Shown here: in pieces, positions 54,967-64,000 of the stretch
How the letters are laid out: every line of letters starts with the position of its first letter
Numbering within the stretch: the first letter of the stretch is position 1
Origin: Bostrychus sinensis
Lineage: Eukaryota; Chordata; Actinopteri; Gobiiformes; Eleotridae
NCBI GenBank assembly: GCA_020698575.1
Contig: CM036247.1
Location: 7,695,756-7,759,755 of the forward strand
DNA: 64,000 bases
Direction of reading: 5' to 3'
Notes under the pieces: model-generated
What the model was told of the DNA's origin: nothing
Databases searched by the model: none
The model's input: the letters and a program-made list of their open reading frames with translations, nothing else
Translations under genes and position numbers: made by a program

Positions 54967-55610
54967 ATGACAGAGGTGGGAGGTAACTATACTTTTACTT
55001 CAGTAATTTAGTCAAGTACTACTACATGTACTACTTCTGGTTACATTTTCTAAAACACACTTAGATATGAAGGGAAAATAAGTACAGTGTTAGATTCTCT
55101 TACTTAGGTATTTTATTTATGTGGCATTGTGGGTAATCGCAGTAGTAGTATTAGTAGTAGTAAGAGCAGTAGTAGTAGTAATAGTAGTATTTGTAAGAGT
55201 AGTAGTAGTAGTAGTAGTAGTAAGAGTAGTAGTAGTAGTAAGACTAGTAGTAGTAGAAGTAGTAGTAGTAGTAGTAAGAGTAGTAGTAATAGTAGTAGTA
55301 GTAGTAGTAGTAGTAGTAAGAGTAGTAGTAATAGTAGTAGTAGTAGTAGAGTAGTAGTAGTAGTAAGAGTAGTAATTGTAGTGAGAGTAGTAAGAGTAAA
55401 AGAGTATTAAGAGTAGTAGTAAGAGCAGTAGTAGTAGTAGTACTAGTAAGAGTAGTAGCGAGAGTAGTAGTAGTAAGAGTAGTAGCAAGAGTAGTAGTAG
55501 TAAGAGTAGTAGCAAGAGTAGTAGTAGTAGTAAGAGTAGTAGCAAGAGTACTAGTAGTAGTAGTAGTAGTAGTACTAGTAAGAGTAGTATCGAGTGTAGT
55601 AGTATCGAGT

Positions 55611-55655
<45 letters not shown>

Positions 55656-56262
55656 CTAGTAAGAGTAGTATCGAGTGTAGTAGTATCGAGTGTAGTAGTA
55701 GTAGTAGTAGTCGTAGTAAGAGTAGTAGTAGTAGTAGCAGTAGTAGTAGTAGTACTAGTAAGAGTAGTATCGAGTGTAGTAGTATCGAGTGTAGTAGTAG
55801 TAGTAGTAGTAGTAAGAGTAGTAGTAGTAGTAGTAGTACTAGTAAGAGTAGTATCGAGTGTAGTAGTATCGAGTGTAGTAGTAGTAGTAGTAGTAAGAGT
55901 AGTAGTAGTAGTAGTAGTAGTAGTAAGAGTAGTAGCGAGAGTAGTAGTAGTAGTAAGAGTAGCAGCATACTTTTACTTATACTTTATCAATATATGAAGT
56001 AATAAATATTAACAGTAGTAAAAGTATTAATAGCAGCTGTAGTATCACCAGTAGTAGATTATTACTGTGTTGTTGTACATTGCTAAAATCAGCAGTAGTA
56101 GCAGTAAGTGCCTTTCTAATTACATAAACTTTACACCAAATTCTTTTTAATTTTAGTTAATTAACAATTTGGTCGAGTACTTTTTCTTCAACTTAAGTAA
56201 TATGAATTTGCAGTAACAGTACTTTTACACAGTACACATTTGGTTCTTCCTCCTCTAATTTA
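54967..56262. mobile_element. hAT-like MITE (GTGG.A.GTAAC type) expanded by an internal AGT repeat
   Basis: The left text AGAGGTGGGAGGTAACTATA, then CTTTTACTTCAGTAATTTAG, and the right text GTCGAGTACTTTTTCTTCAA, then ACTTTTACACAGTACACATT, are the two halves of the element family seen intact at 62818-63338. The AGT repeat fills the middle. Confidence 0.65.
55137..55975. repeat. 840-bp AGT microsatellite with higher-order units
   Basis: Interrupted (AGT)n with AGTAAGAGTAGT variants. From 55569 onward a longer unit, ACTAGTAAGAGTAGTATCGA then GTGTAGTAGTATCGAGTGTA, repeats four times (about 55574, 55653, 55754, 55846). The minus strand gives a 283-codon Leu-rich open frame that is a by-product of the repeat. 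Confidence 0.95.
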
Positions 56263-56734
56263 TGACATTACAGTGGTGTCCTTGCAAATTTTAAATCAGC
56301 CGTCGTCATAGAACCTTAAACTCTCATCTAAAACCTGAACCCTGGCCATCACCTGTGTGCAGCTGATTCATTATTTCTAAACTATTTTATGTTTTTAGTA
56401 ATTTAATAAAGTGAAAATCTCCATTCTTGTTTGTTGCGCCGGGCTGAAGGACAGTACCTTGTGGATAATTGAGCACATGCCACATTACGCAGAATCAAAC
56501 CTGGAATAATCACAAGTGTTTATACAAATAACAAGGTTTGCTTCAAAAACAATCTGAGAGTTACATTTTGGGGGGAAGTTTAAAAGCAGCTAACAGAACT
56601 AATGTTTTGGCTATATATATATCACACTGGTAACTTTTCATATGTTCCTTTACTGACCCCTTGTGGATGGAGTTAGTATATTTGTCTCAATCTCACAATA
56701 ATACAGACTAATTTAAAACCTCCTGGATCCAGAT

Positions 56735-57179
56735 TAGGGCTGCACAATATATCGCAAAATTATCGTTATCGCAATATCAGCAAATGCAATATCTGTATCG
56801 CAATAATCTAAATATATCGCAATAACGCTGTGGTCTTCCATCTGACAGAGATTTACACTGAAGAATCACTTTCCACCAGAGCCTTAAAAGAACATGTGTT
56901 GTGACTAAATAAAAATGTTTAAAAAGTCCAGTTTTAGTGTAAATTTAATTAATTTAGTCACAGCTTAGCCTTGTTTTATTCCTGGTTTAGTCTGTTTTGA
57001 TTTTGTTGCTGTTTTGACTTGTAAATACAGGAACTTACATTTTTTTGTGAAATGTAGTGAATTTAACTTACTATGTTCGAAAAGTAGGCTCTATTTTCAA
57101 ATATCGCAATTATATCATTATCGCAATTTTCAACATAGTTATCGAATATCGCATGTTGTCTCCATATCATGCAGCCCTA
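56735..57179. mobile_element. 445-bp hAT-like MITE (TAGGGCTGCACAAT type) with 8-bp duplication
   Basis: It starts TAGGGCTGCACAATATATCG and ends ATATCATGCAGCCCTA. Flanks ATCCAGAT and ATCCAGAC match 7 of 8. The interior is rich in ATCGCAAT and includes GGTTTAGTCTG, a trace of the minisatellite motif. Confidence 0.85.
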
Positions 57180-57181
57180 AT

Positions 57182-59060
57182 CCAGACAAGTTTGTTTTTG
57201 TTTTTTTCCTGTGTTATACCAAAGAAATCGTCAAGAAATTCAATTAAATTCATTTTCTAGGATTTTCTAGAACCAATCCATTTCCTTACTACCCAGTAAA
57301 CAGGAGTATGATGGGACTGAATGAAATGCGAGAGGTAAAACAATGGTTGCTTATAAGATGAAGACAAAATAAAAGTGAAAAATCTCGCCTAAAACATTGC
57401 ACTGGCTGGAATAACAAGAACATGGAAATAAAAGCACCCGAAAGTTCAATAAAACTGGCTAACCCTCAGGCCTTCCTAAAAAAAAAAAAAAAAATCACGT
57501 TCTTCCTCTTAAAGCGCTTTTAGGTCACTGGGTCACATTTGAAAATGTAAAACATGAAGAAAAAAGCTTTTTTTGCCAGTTTATTTACATAATTCCACAT
57601 ATTTATAAACAAAATATGAATGATTTACTATTTAAAAATGCAAAGTGTTTTCTGTTTGTGCAGGGATTACCACTGATTTTAATACATTTTTACTTTCTGT
57701 GCCGTTACAGGTGCAGTCACGGTGACATAATGGGAATTATCTCCCACAATGCAATGAGAAAATGATGAATCTGGTGGTGAATTTTTGTTTGTGATTTTTT
57801 TTAGCCTCTGACTGACAAAGAGAGGCAGGAGGAATTAAAATGATTTAACATTTCTCTATTGTAATGGCTGTAGAGAGAAAATAAGTGATTTTAATGTAAG
57901 TCAATGGGACCAAAAATGACTAAAAGGAAGGTTTTTTTTTGTATAGACGGTAGATTTTTTTCAGTTGTGATGCTGCAATTCTGAAATTCTTTTATTTATA
58001 TTTCACATCTTTGTCAAAGAGAATCACCCTGACATAAAAAATGCCAAAATTAAAGAGAAAAATAGATTTGAAAAGCCCTAGAAAGGTAACAGAAGGGCCT
58101 GAGGGTTTAAAACGAGCTCTATTAATATTACAGTCAGTGCGTATTGGTTACTGTGGAGTTATTCAGGTGAGCATTAAAGCGCAAAACAATAACTTTCACA
58201 AAATCTACAAGGCACCCGCACAATTCCTCAAAACATTTTCCCTTTGCGCGGCATCGTTGTGGAACAGCATCAGTGCTACGTGCAGAAAGCCTCGGTAATT
58301 TCACACTTTTGTCTATTCACAGAGGAGAAGCACTTTTAAGCGTTTCCCTTCAAAAACCTTCTTCCTAAATTTTTTATTGCAGCTTGTAAACGTGAAATAC
58401 TGTCACTTCTCCTCCGTCTCGCTTTGTTCGCCTTGTTTTCTGCCTCTCTCTCACTCTTCTCTCCTCTCTGAATCTCGCTCAGGCACTTGTGAATTTGAGT
58501 TTCCCCCGGCGCTGTCATTATTATTCAATGGTCTGTTTGCGCTGAACAGTTTGTACCTTTTTCATACAAGATCAACAGCAGACGGCTTTGTATACTTGAG
58601 GGAGCTGTCTGCGGCAGTTCAGGGAGGGTTTTGAAGGAGAAGACTGAAGACGCCTTTTACACACACGCTGCAAACCGCTGGAGAATTACAACCAGCTTTA
58701 TTCCATCATCTATCCTTTACGAAGGCTCATCTCTCTCACTGACTCTGTACTCGGAGTTTTCACTTTCTGGTCATTATCTAAAATCCTGGTACAAGCTTTT
58801 TTGGCCCAAAGTCGACTTAAGCATTTAAAGAAGCAGTATTTGATTTCTCTATTCAGACAAAAATTCCACACGGACCCCCACCTGTAAAACTTCCTTGTCT
58901 TCAAAAGACTAAGCCATGTTTTTCTCCATAGATTTCTATAAAAACCTCATAAAAAACACCGACTGTTGGCTAAAAATTGTTTTAAACTCTTATTTTTAAA
59001 CAAGCATATAACTAATTAAGCAAGTAATTCATTTCAAACTCAATTTATTTTTATGTACTT
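57182..59060. other. Intronic sequence, mostly unassigned
   Basis: An A19 run lies near 57477-57495. The section 58090-58650 is low-repeat. No gene was recognised. Confidence 0.35.
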
Positions 59061-59064
59061 AATT

Positions 59065-59150
59065 TAGACAACCTCTGGGGGCCCCCCTGCAGTACCTTTG
59101 TGGACCCCCAGGGTGCCCCGGACCCCACTTTGGGAACCATTGCTCTACAG
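59065..59150. mobile_element. hAT-like terminal fragment
   Basis: GGACCCCCAGGGTGCCCCGG, then CCACTTTGGGAACCATTGCT is the typical inner-to-outer order of a hAT right end (TGGGAACCA.TG). Confidence 0.5.
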
Positions 59151-59401
59151 CGTTGGGTCAAGTGTTATTATTGAACCACAAACAATGATCACAGGGGGAG
59201 TACTCATATTAATACAAAGACATTTTAACTTTATCTCTGTTTATATTGAAATGAATTAACTTTTCTTATTTGTGGTTTCTACAATAATGTGGTGTGATTA
59301 TCTTGTTATGGATTTACTCTTTGGATTGGTCATGTGAACAGGTCACATGATCTCCAGGTATAAGAGTTCTGGCAGCCATTTTGTTTCTTTTAATGATGCA
59401 C

Positions 59402-59443
59402 ATGCCCTGATGAAGGCCCTGAGAGGCTGAAACACGTTGGCAT
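59402..59443 (+). ncRNA. Candidate type I hammerhead ribozyme motif
   Basis: Stem I pairs ATGCC (59402-59406) with GGCAT (59439-59443). The catalytic box CTGATGA is at 59407-59413. Stem II is GGCC (59415-59418) with GGCT (59425-59428), loop CTGAGA. GAAA is at 59429-59432. Stem III is minimal: A59432-T37 and C33-G36 with a two-base loop. The predicted cleavage site is after T59438. Compact hammerheads of this kind are known in Penelope-like retroelements. No polymerase fragment is seen nearby. Activity is not shown. Confidence 0.6.
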
Positions 59444-59642
59444 TTTTAAACTAAATACTGCCCCTGAAATGAAGGCTTTTTAAATATTTTTTAAATCCCA
59501 TTGAGTGCCTCAGTCTCTGTTTGTATCCTATGTGATCCCTAACCTGAAGAGCACCTGGGTAAAACTTTTGTAATCTTCAGACTCAAGTGGCATTCCAGTA
59601 GCCAAGTAATTTTGAACAATTTAAACTTTATTGCAAATGTTA

Positions 59643-60214
59643 CCGTATTTTCCGCACTATAAGGCGCACCTAAAAGCCTTTAATTTTCTCAAAAACCGAC
59701 AGTGCGCCTTATAATCCGATGCGCCTTATATATGGATCAGTGTTGGTTAATTATGGCTACCGTATTCAGGGGGCGTCGCCGAAGTGACAGCGGTAAAAAC
59801 GGTAAAGGGGAATTCCAGTCCCAGCTGTTCATGTGTGCCATAGGTGTGTTTATGGATCCTGCCGCAAAAGAACAAGGAGGCGCGGCCTTTGCTCCATCTC
59901 AGTAGAAGAGTTGCGACATTGAGGGGACAGAAAACTGAGCGCTCGAACGCTGTTCATGTAGCTTTGAACTGTGACAAATGGACTTACATTGTTTTCAACG
60001 AGGGAGTTGTAAGAACGCTGGTTTGTATTCTATTAATAAAGTTTGACTGACTGACTTATCTGACTGTTTTATTGACATTCCCTTTAGCGCAGCGCCATCT
60101 AGTGGATGCGCCTTATAATGCGGTGCGCCCTATATATGAAAACAGTTTTAAAATAGGCCATTCATTGAAGGTAAGCCTTATAATCCGATGCACCTTATAG
60201 TGCGGAAAATACAG
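59643..60214. mobile_element. 572-bp MITE with TA target duplication, pogo/Tigger-like ends
   Basis: TA precedes CCGTATTTTCCGCACTATAA at the left. At the right, reverse complemented, TA precedes CTGTATTTTCCGCACTATAA, giving near-perfect inverted repeats of about 27 bp. Subterminal GCGCCTTATAATCCGATGCG repeats occur at both ends. The centre (59765-60000) has unbroken balanced sequence that may derive from an internal gene fragment. The superfamily is inference from the TA and C-rich ends. Confidence 0.85.
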
Positions 60215-60349
60215 TAATTCTCCTGCATTATATAAAAATATAAACAATATTACATTGACTTTACACTGACTTATTTTACTATCTATTTTATGTTAAACTA
60301 TACTTTAAAATAAATATTTTAATTCCATTTTCAACTCAATTTCACTTCA

Positions 60350-60580
60350 GTATCACAAAAGTCGCCTCAAAGGGCTTCACAAACAGTTAATCAAACATAA
60401 ACACACAATCGGACATAACACACAATCAACACAAACAATGACTACACTAACCCTAACAGACCCAGGACATCCCTGTGCTTAGACCTTCGGCAAGGAAAAA
60501 CTCCTAAAAAACCCAGCTGTGGTGAAAAAAAAGAAGAAACCTTATGGAGAACAACACTAAAGGATGGGCAGGATATAAAT
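60350..60580. repeat. Interspersed fish repeat with GGCAAGGAAAAACTCC motif
   Basis: AAAGGGCTTCACAAACAG, then TTCGGCAAGGAAAAACTCCT, AAAAAACCCAGC and AAGAAACCTTATGGAGAACA occur in the order of a widespread fish repeat. The ends are not defined. Confidence 0.45.
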
Positions 60581-62617
60581 GTGTCTAGGACTGTTGAATA
60601 AAGTCCTTTAGCTCATCTATAGTGTCATAGTTCAGGTCTGTTTTAAAATAACTAATATAATACATTAACTGCAAAGAAAATGTAAATAATTTGAAAAACT
60701 CCCATTTAAACAAGCTTTTAAACCTAAAAAATATGTAAGAAAACATGATACTCTAATAATATTCATGAGCATTTTCATTAGTGAGACACTTGAGCTTGTT
60801 TTAACTTTGAACAGTTCAATATGAAAACAAATTATGGGAGTGACAAGATCTCATAATCTTAGTGATCTCCAAGATCAAAATGATTCTGGTGAAGGTAAAA
60901 ATCAGTCTCATTGTCTCAGGATCAGGTTCTGTTTGGACTTTTTAAGGGAAGAAGTGAGTCCAGTTGGTGGCAGTATATATATTCTACTATAGCATATAAT
61001 CTAAATAACAGAAGTAAATATCGTTCATTACAATGTTGATTTTAAAAATGCACCTAAATAGCTATGTATTTTATGGGTTTCAGGTGAATAAATTACATTT
61101 TCATTTGTGTAAAATCCATATTTCAATTGTGTAAAAATCTTGTCCCATCCCAATCTCATTATCCCAGTCCGGTGTCTTGTCTCGTCTCATGGGATTTGTG
61201 TCTTGTCTCACCCCTTTTGCAAATATTTTCTTTTCTTTTACCCCCTCGTGTACACCTAGGGGACCCAGTACCCTGCTTTGGAAACACTGGTATATAAGAC
61301 AGTGTGCATCTCTATAAAGACAATAAACAAACAAACAAACATGATGATTATCCCCAAAATGGCACCAGCGCAAAAGTAAACTACAAAACAAAACAAAAAA
61401 TGCTTCCATTCTTGACCCAGTTTTAAAATGCTCTCTTAAAACAACTTCCTCTTTGTGTTTTTAGATCCTTACTTAACTCGTTCATGTCTCTGTCACACAG
61501 CCTGATCTTCCTTGACGTTTTTCCCCCCTCTTTAATCTTTTTTTAGTTACATCTGACGCCCTACGAGCCCACTGATAACTGCTGCCGATATAGTAAGTGT
61601 GTAATGTATAATTTCCCTCTCTCCTTTTCACATAAAGGAGACTGTGAGAGAAGTGCTCGACTCGGCACTTTTAAAAATGTCACTGCTTCCCGGGCCTTTT
61701 GTGGAGCGCTCGGCACAGACACCAAATGTCAGCCGCCCTCCTCAGTCGCAGCCTTTGTGTGCAGTCCCCACATCTGGAAATGTCAATGAGCAAACCACAA
61801 TGAGACGGGAACAAAAATCTGTCGGAAAAGGCGGCACTCGACCGGCGACCCGCTCTCCCGACGCTCCACTCCAGAGATCTGTGGCCGAGTCCCGGATGCG
61901 AGCCAATGTAAAGAAAGCCTTCACCTCTGTACAGCCATTTTAGGGAGGTACAGCGGATCAGGTGAAGCTGCGCAGATCTATCCCCTGCATCCTCTTCTCT
62001 CAACTCTTTTACTACATCAATAACTTCTACCCTGTGACGAAGGACTTGATTTGTTTGTAGCTGATGTGTCGATTGACAGCTAGAGTAGCCAATCAGAAGT
62101 GAGAGTTTGCTAAGTTCGGTTGAGAGCACTACGTTCGGTCCGTGAAGTCAGATAGTCGTTATTAGAGGAATGTTATCGGCACCGTTGTTGTATCGGTGTG
62201 CGTGATAAACGAGGGAGTATTGTATTAATTTCTCCTTAGTATATCTGCCCAGAATATGATTACAGTGTTCATTATTCATAGGGTTGTGTGTTAGAATAAC
62301 ACTTAGGGACAGGTTTTGGCATGCTAAGCTAAGCTAATAAATTAGCCTAGTTATACAGACGTTCTTTTTTTGCTACTGTTCTGTTGTTGCATTACTCGAT
62401 CATGAAACTGATCCCTTATTTCTTATTTATTTATGTTACAGAACCACACCAGACCAACCAATATAGCCTCTGAATGTTTAATAAATGTTAAAACGGAATC
62501 ATCTCTACCGAGCATTTTTACCGATGCACCCTGGCGCCACAATAATAATTAGCCACACATTAGCTCTCCCCAAAACATACCCACATATTCACTTTCCTTT
62601 TCTCCGTCCAAGGCTGT
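60581..62617. other. Intronic sequence, mostly unassigned
   Basis: A hAT-like fragment lies at 61240-61292 (GTACACCTAGGGGACCC to TTTGGAAACACTGG). The section 61550-61960 is less AT-rich with overlapping open frames on both strands, but nothing recognisable. Confidence 0.35.
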
Positions 62618-62770
62618 GTCCGAACGTTCTCCGTAGTCCTCAATCAGTGTATAGTCCCGCACTATATAGCGCACTAGTGCACTCATTTTCTGAACGATCT
62701 GGACACTTCGCTCACTATTTTTCGCTCATCTTTGATCATGTGGCTCTGCCGTATGTATAAAAAAAATAAA
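62618..62770. mobile_element. Fragment of a GGCTGTGTCCGAA-type element
   Basis: AAGGCTGTGTCCGAACGTTC, then CGCACTATATAGCGCACTAG, TTTCTGAACG and GACACTTCGCTCACTATTTT follow the order of a common fish DNA element. The other end is missing. Confidence 0.45.
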
Positions 62771-62817
62771 TAAATTTGGCAATCTCCACTGATAATGGAC
62801 TTCTGTGATAAAGCCTG

Positions 62818-63338
62818 CAGTGGTGGAACGTAACGAAAGAAAAAGTATTCAAATGTGTACTTTACTTTTACTGTCACTACATTTTAAAGCAAGTTGCTGT
62901 ACTTTTTACTCCACTACTTTTGTTGTAGTTGTGTGATTGGTTTGAAATAAGAAGTATTTTGAGTTTGATTTAAAATCATGTGTTTTTGCCGTGTCCTCGT
63001 TGTAGACACAGTACTTCAGTATAAAAGATTCAGTAAAGTAGTACTCTTCAGAAAAAGCTCACCTACAGATTCAGTGTCTTCTGTTGCACCGTTAACTTTA
63101 GTTTTCTGCACAGTTTTTCAACAAAATCCCTCACATTTAGCACATTCATTAGTTCTTGAATCTGTGCAAAATACTTTTACTTTTTTACCTACAAGTTCAT
63201 TTGAAAGTAAGTACTTTTATACTTTTATTTAAGTAGAAATAGTCATGTGATACTTTTACTTGAGTCAATTTTTGCTCCTGTATCTGTATTTCTACTTAAG
63301 TAAAAAAAAAAAAAAAAAGTGTACTTTTTCCACCATTG
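62818..63338. mobile_element. hAT-like MITE, CAGTGGTGGAA.GTAAC type
   Basis: It starts CAGTGGTGGAACGTAACG and ends AGTGTACTTTTTCCACCATTG. Both ends carry ACTTTTACT / AGTAAA words. An A18 run lies just inside the right end (63302-63318). Confidence 0.75.
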
Positions 63339-63789
63339 ACAGTTACAGAAGCAAAGACACAATCAATAAGCAATTTATTCAAGATTATCGAGGAAAGTAA
63401 AGAACAAAACTCAATGCTATAAACAATTAGCATTAGCTCAGCTACTAATGACAGCAGATAATTAATGTAGTATTCAAGTCTGTAAATGTCTCAAATGAAT
63501 TATAACAGCAAAGAGCTGGAGTTTATATATTTACAGCCGAGTCTGACTCTCAGTGAGATCGATGCTGATGTTTTGTGAATGAAAACATGCTCATTTGTGT
63601 AAATAACCTATTTTAAATCAAATGTAATAAACTGTATCTTTTGTCTCTGCATCTGTATGAAATGTAGTCAAGGGACCAGAGCAAAAACTTTTCTTTTTAT
63701 TTTGGGGCTCAGATATCGTACAGCCACTTGCAAACGCTACCGGAAGCATTGTGACACGATTTCCGGTTTAAGTCGGGGAAGGGTGAAAA

Positions 63790-63880
63790 AAGTCCTATTG
63801 TCCAGGGTGTACCCCGCTTCAGGCCCATAGTTTCTGAGCTAGGCTTCAGGAACTTAACAAGAAAACAGAAGACGATGAAA
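63790..63880 (+). mobile_element. 3' tail fragment of the SINE-like family
   Basis: GGGTGTACCCCGCTTCAGGC, then CCATAGTTTCTGAGCTAGGC and AAGACGATGAAAAAATGAAT match the tail region of 53998-54268. Confidence 0.55.
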
Positions 63881-64000
63881 AAATGAATTTGTGTAGTCTT
63901 TAGATGCCTTTGGTCACATATGATGGATAAAGACATTCCTAAGCAATCCTGCAAAACTAAATGAATCTTATACACGCCAGGAATAAACTTGAACTCACTA

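Larger units (their letters stand above)
35502..64000 (-). other. grik2: grik2 intron 1 (partial, at least 28.5 kb)
   Basis: It begins at the acceptor of the exon at 35334-35501 and continues past the window edge. No coding exon or promoter was recognised. Repeats within it are listed individually. Confidence 0.8.

Noticed and set aside
55117..55968. A 283-codon open frame on the minus strand, almost all Leu, Ser and Thr
   Set aside because: It is the translation of the AGT microsatellite. The lack of stops follows from the triplet period, not from selection.
61680..62129. A 149-codon minus-strand frame in a GC-richer section
   Set aside because: No recognisable domain, no splice signals matched to grik2 phases, and overlapping open frames on the other strand.
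1..64000. CRISPR arrays, operons, bacterial promoters or prophage-like organisation
   Set aside because: Split vertebrate-type exons and fish transposons exclude a prokaryotic source. None of the tandem repeats has a repeat-spacer structure.

Overview
The window looks like a piece of a teleost fish genome. It holds three exons of one vertebrate gene on the minus strand, separated by very large introns full of fish-type transposon debris. There is no prokaryotic gene organisation, and no complete host gene starts or ends here. Almost all other open reading frames are short chance frames in intron or repeat sequence.

The host gene is a kainate-type ionotropic glutamate receptor, best matched by grik2 (GluK2). 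Read right to left on the minus strand, it has an exon at 35501-35334 (168 bp), an exon at 29513-29256 (258 bp) and an exon at 274-93 (182 bp). They join in frame: each of the first two ends on the first base of a codon that the next exon completes, and the 182-bp exon ends on a full codon. Together they encode about 200 residues of the extracellular amino-terminal (LIVBP-like) domain. The order corresponds to exons 2, 3 and 4 of the mammalian gene (numbering from family knowledge). Exon 1, with the start codon and signal peptide, was not found, so the intron upstream of 35501 is at least 28.5 kb. The intron between exons 3 and 4 is about 29 kb, and that between exons 2 and 3 is 5.8 kb.

The introns contain many transposable-element copies. 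There are hAT-like miniature elements with terminal inverted repeats, several with 8-bp target duplications (3058-3299, 20740-21055, 29998-30329, 39436-39868, 56735-57179). One multi-copy foldback family, called family A here, has ends reading (T)TTAAAGG / CCTTTAA. There is also a Tc1-like transposase relic, an L2-clade LINE interrupted by a second LINE, two RTE-like RT-tail relics, and a tRNA-headed SINE-like family with pol III boxes. A minisatellite built on GGTTTAGTCCT recurs at several loci, often beside hAT-like ends. An 840-bp AGT repeat carries higher-order structure inside another miniature element. Nesting is common and allows relative dating.

The observation I rate highest is at 59402-59443 (+). 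The sequence can be folded by eye into a compact type I hammerhead ribozyme: core CTGATGA and GAAA, a 5-bp closing stem I, a short stem II and a minimal 2-bp stem III. Such motifs are known from Penelope-like retroelements. Also notable are an 18-T polypyrimidine tract just upstream of the exon 4 acceptor, a perfect 22-bp-arm palindrome at 53896-53967, and three low-repeat stretches that could be conserved regulatory DNA.
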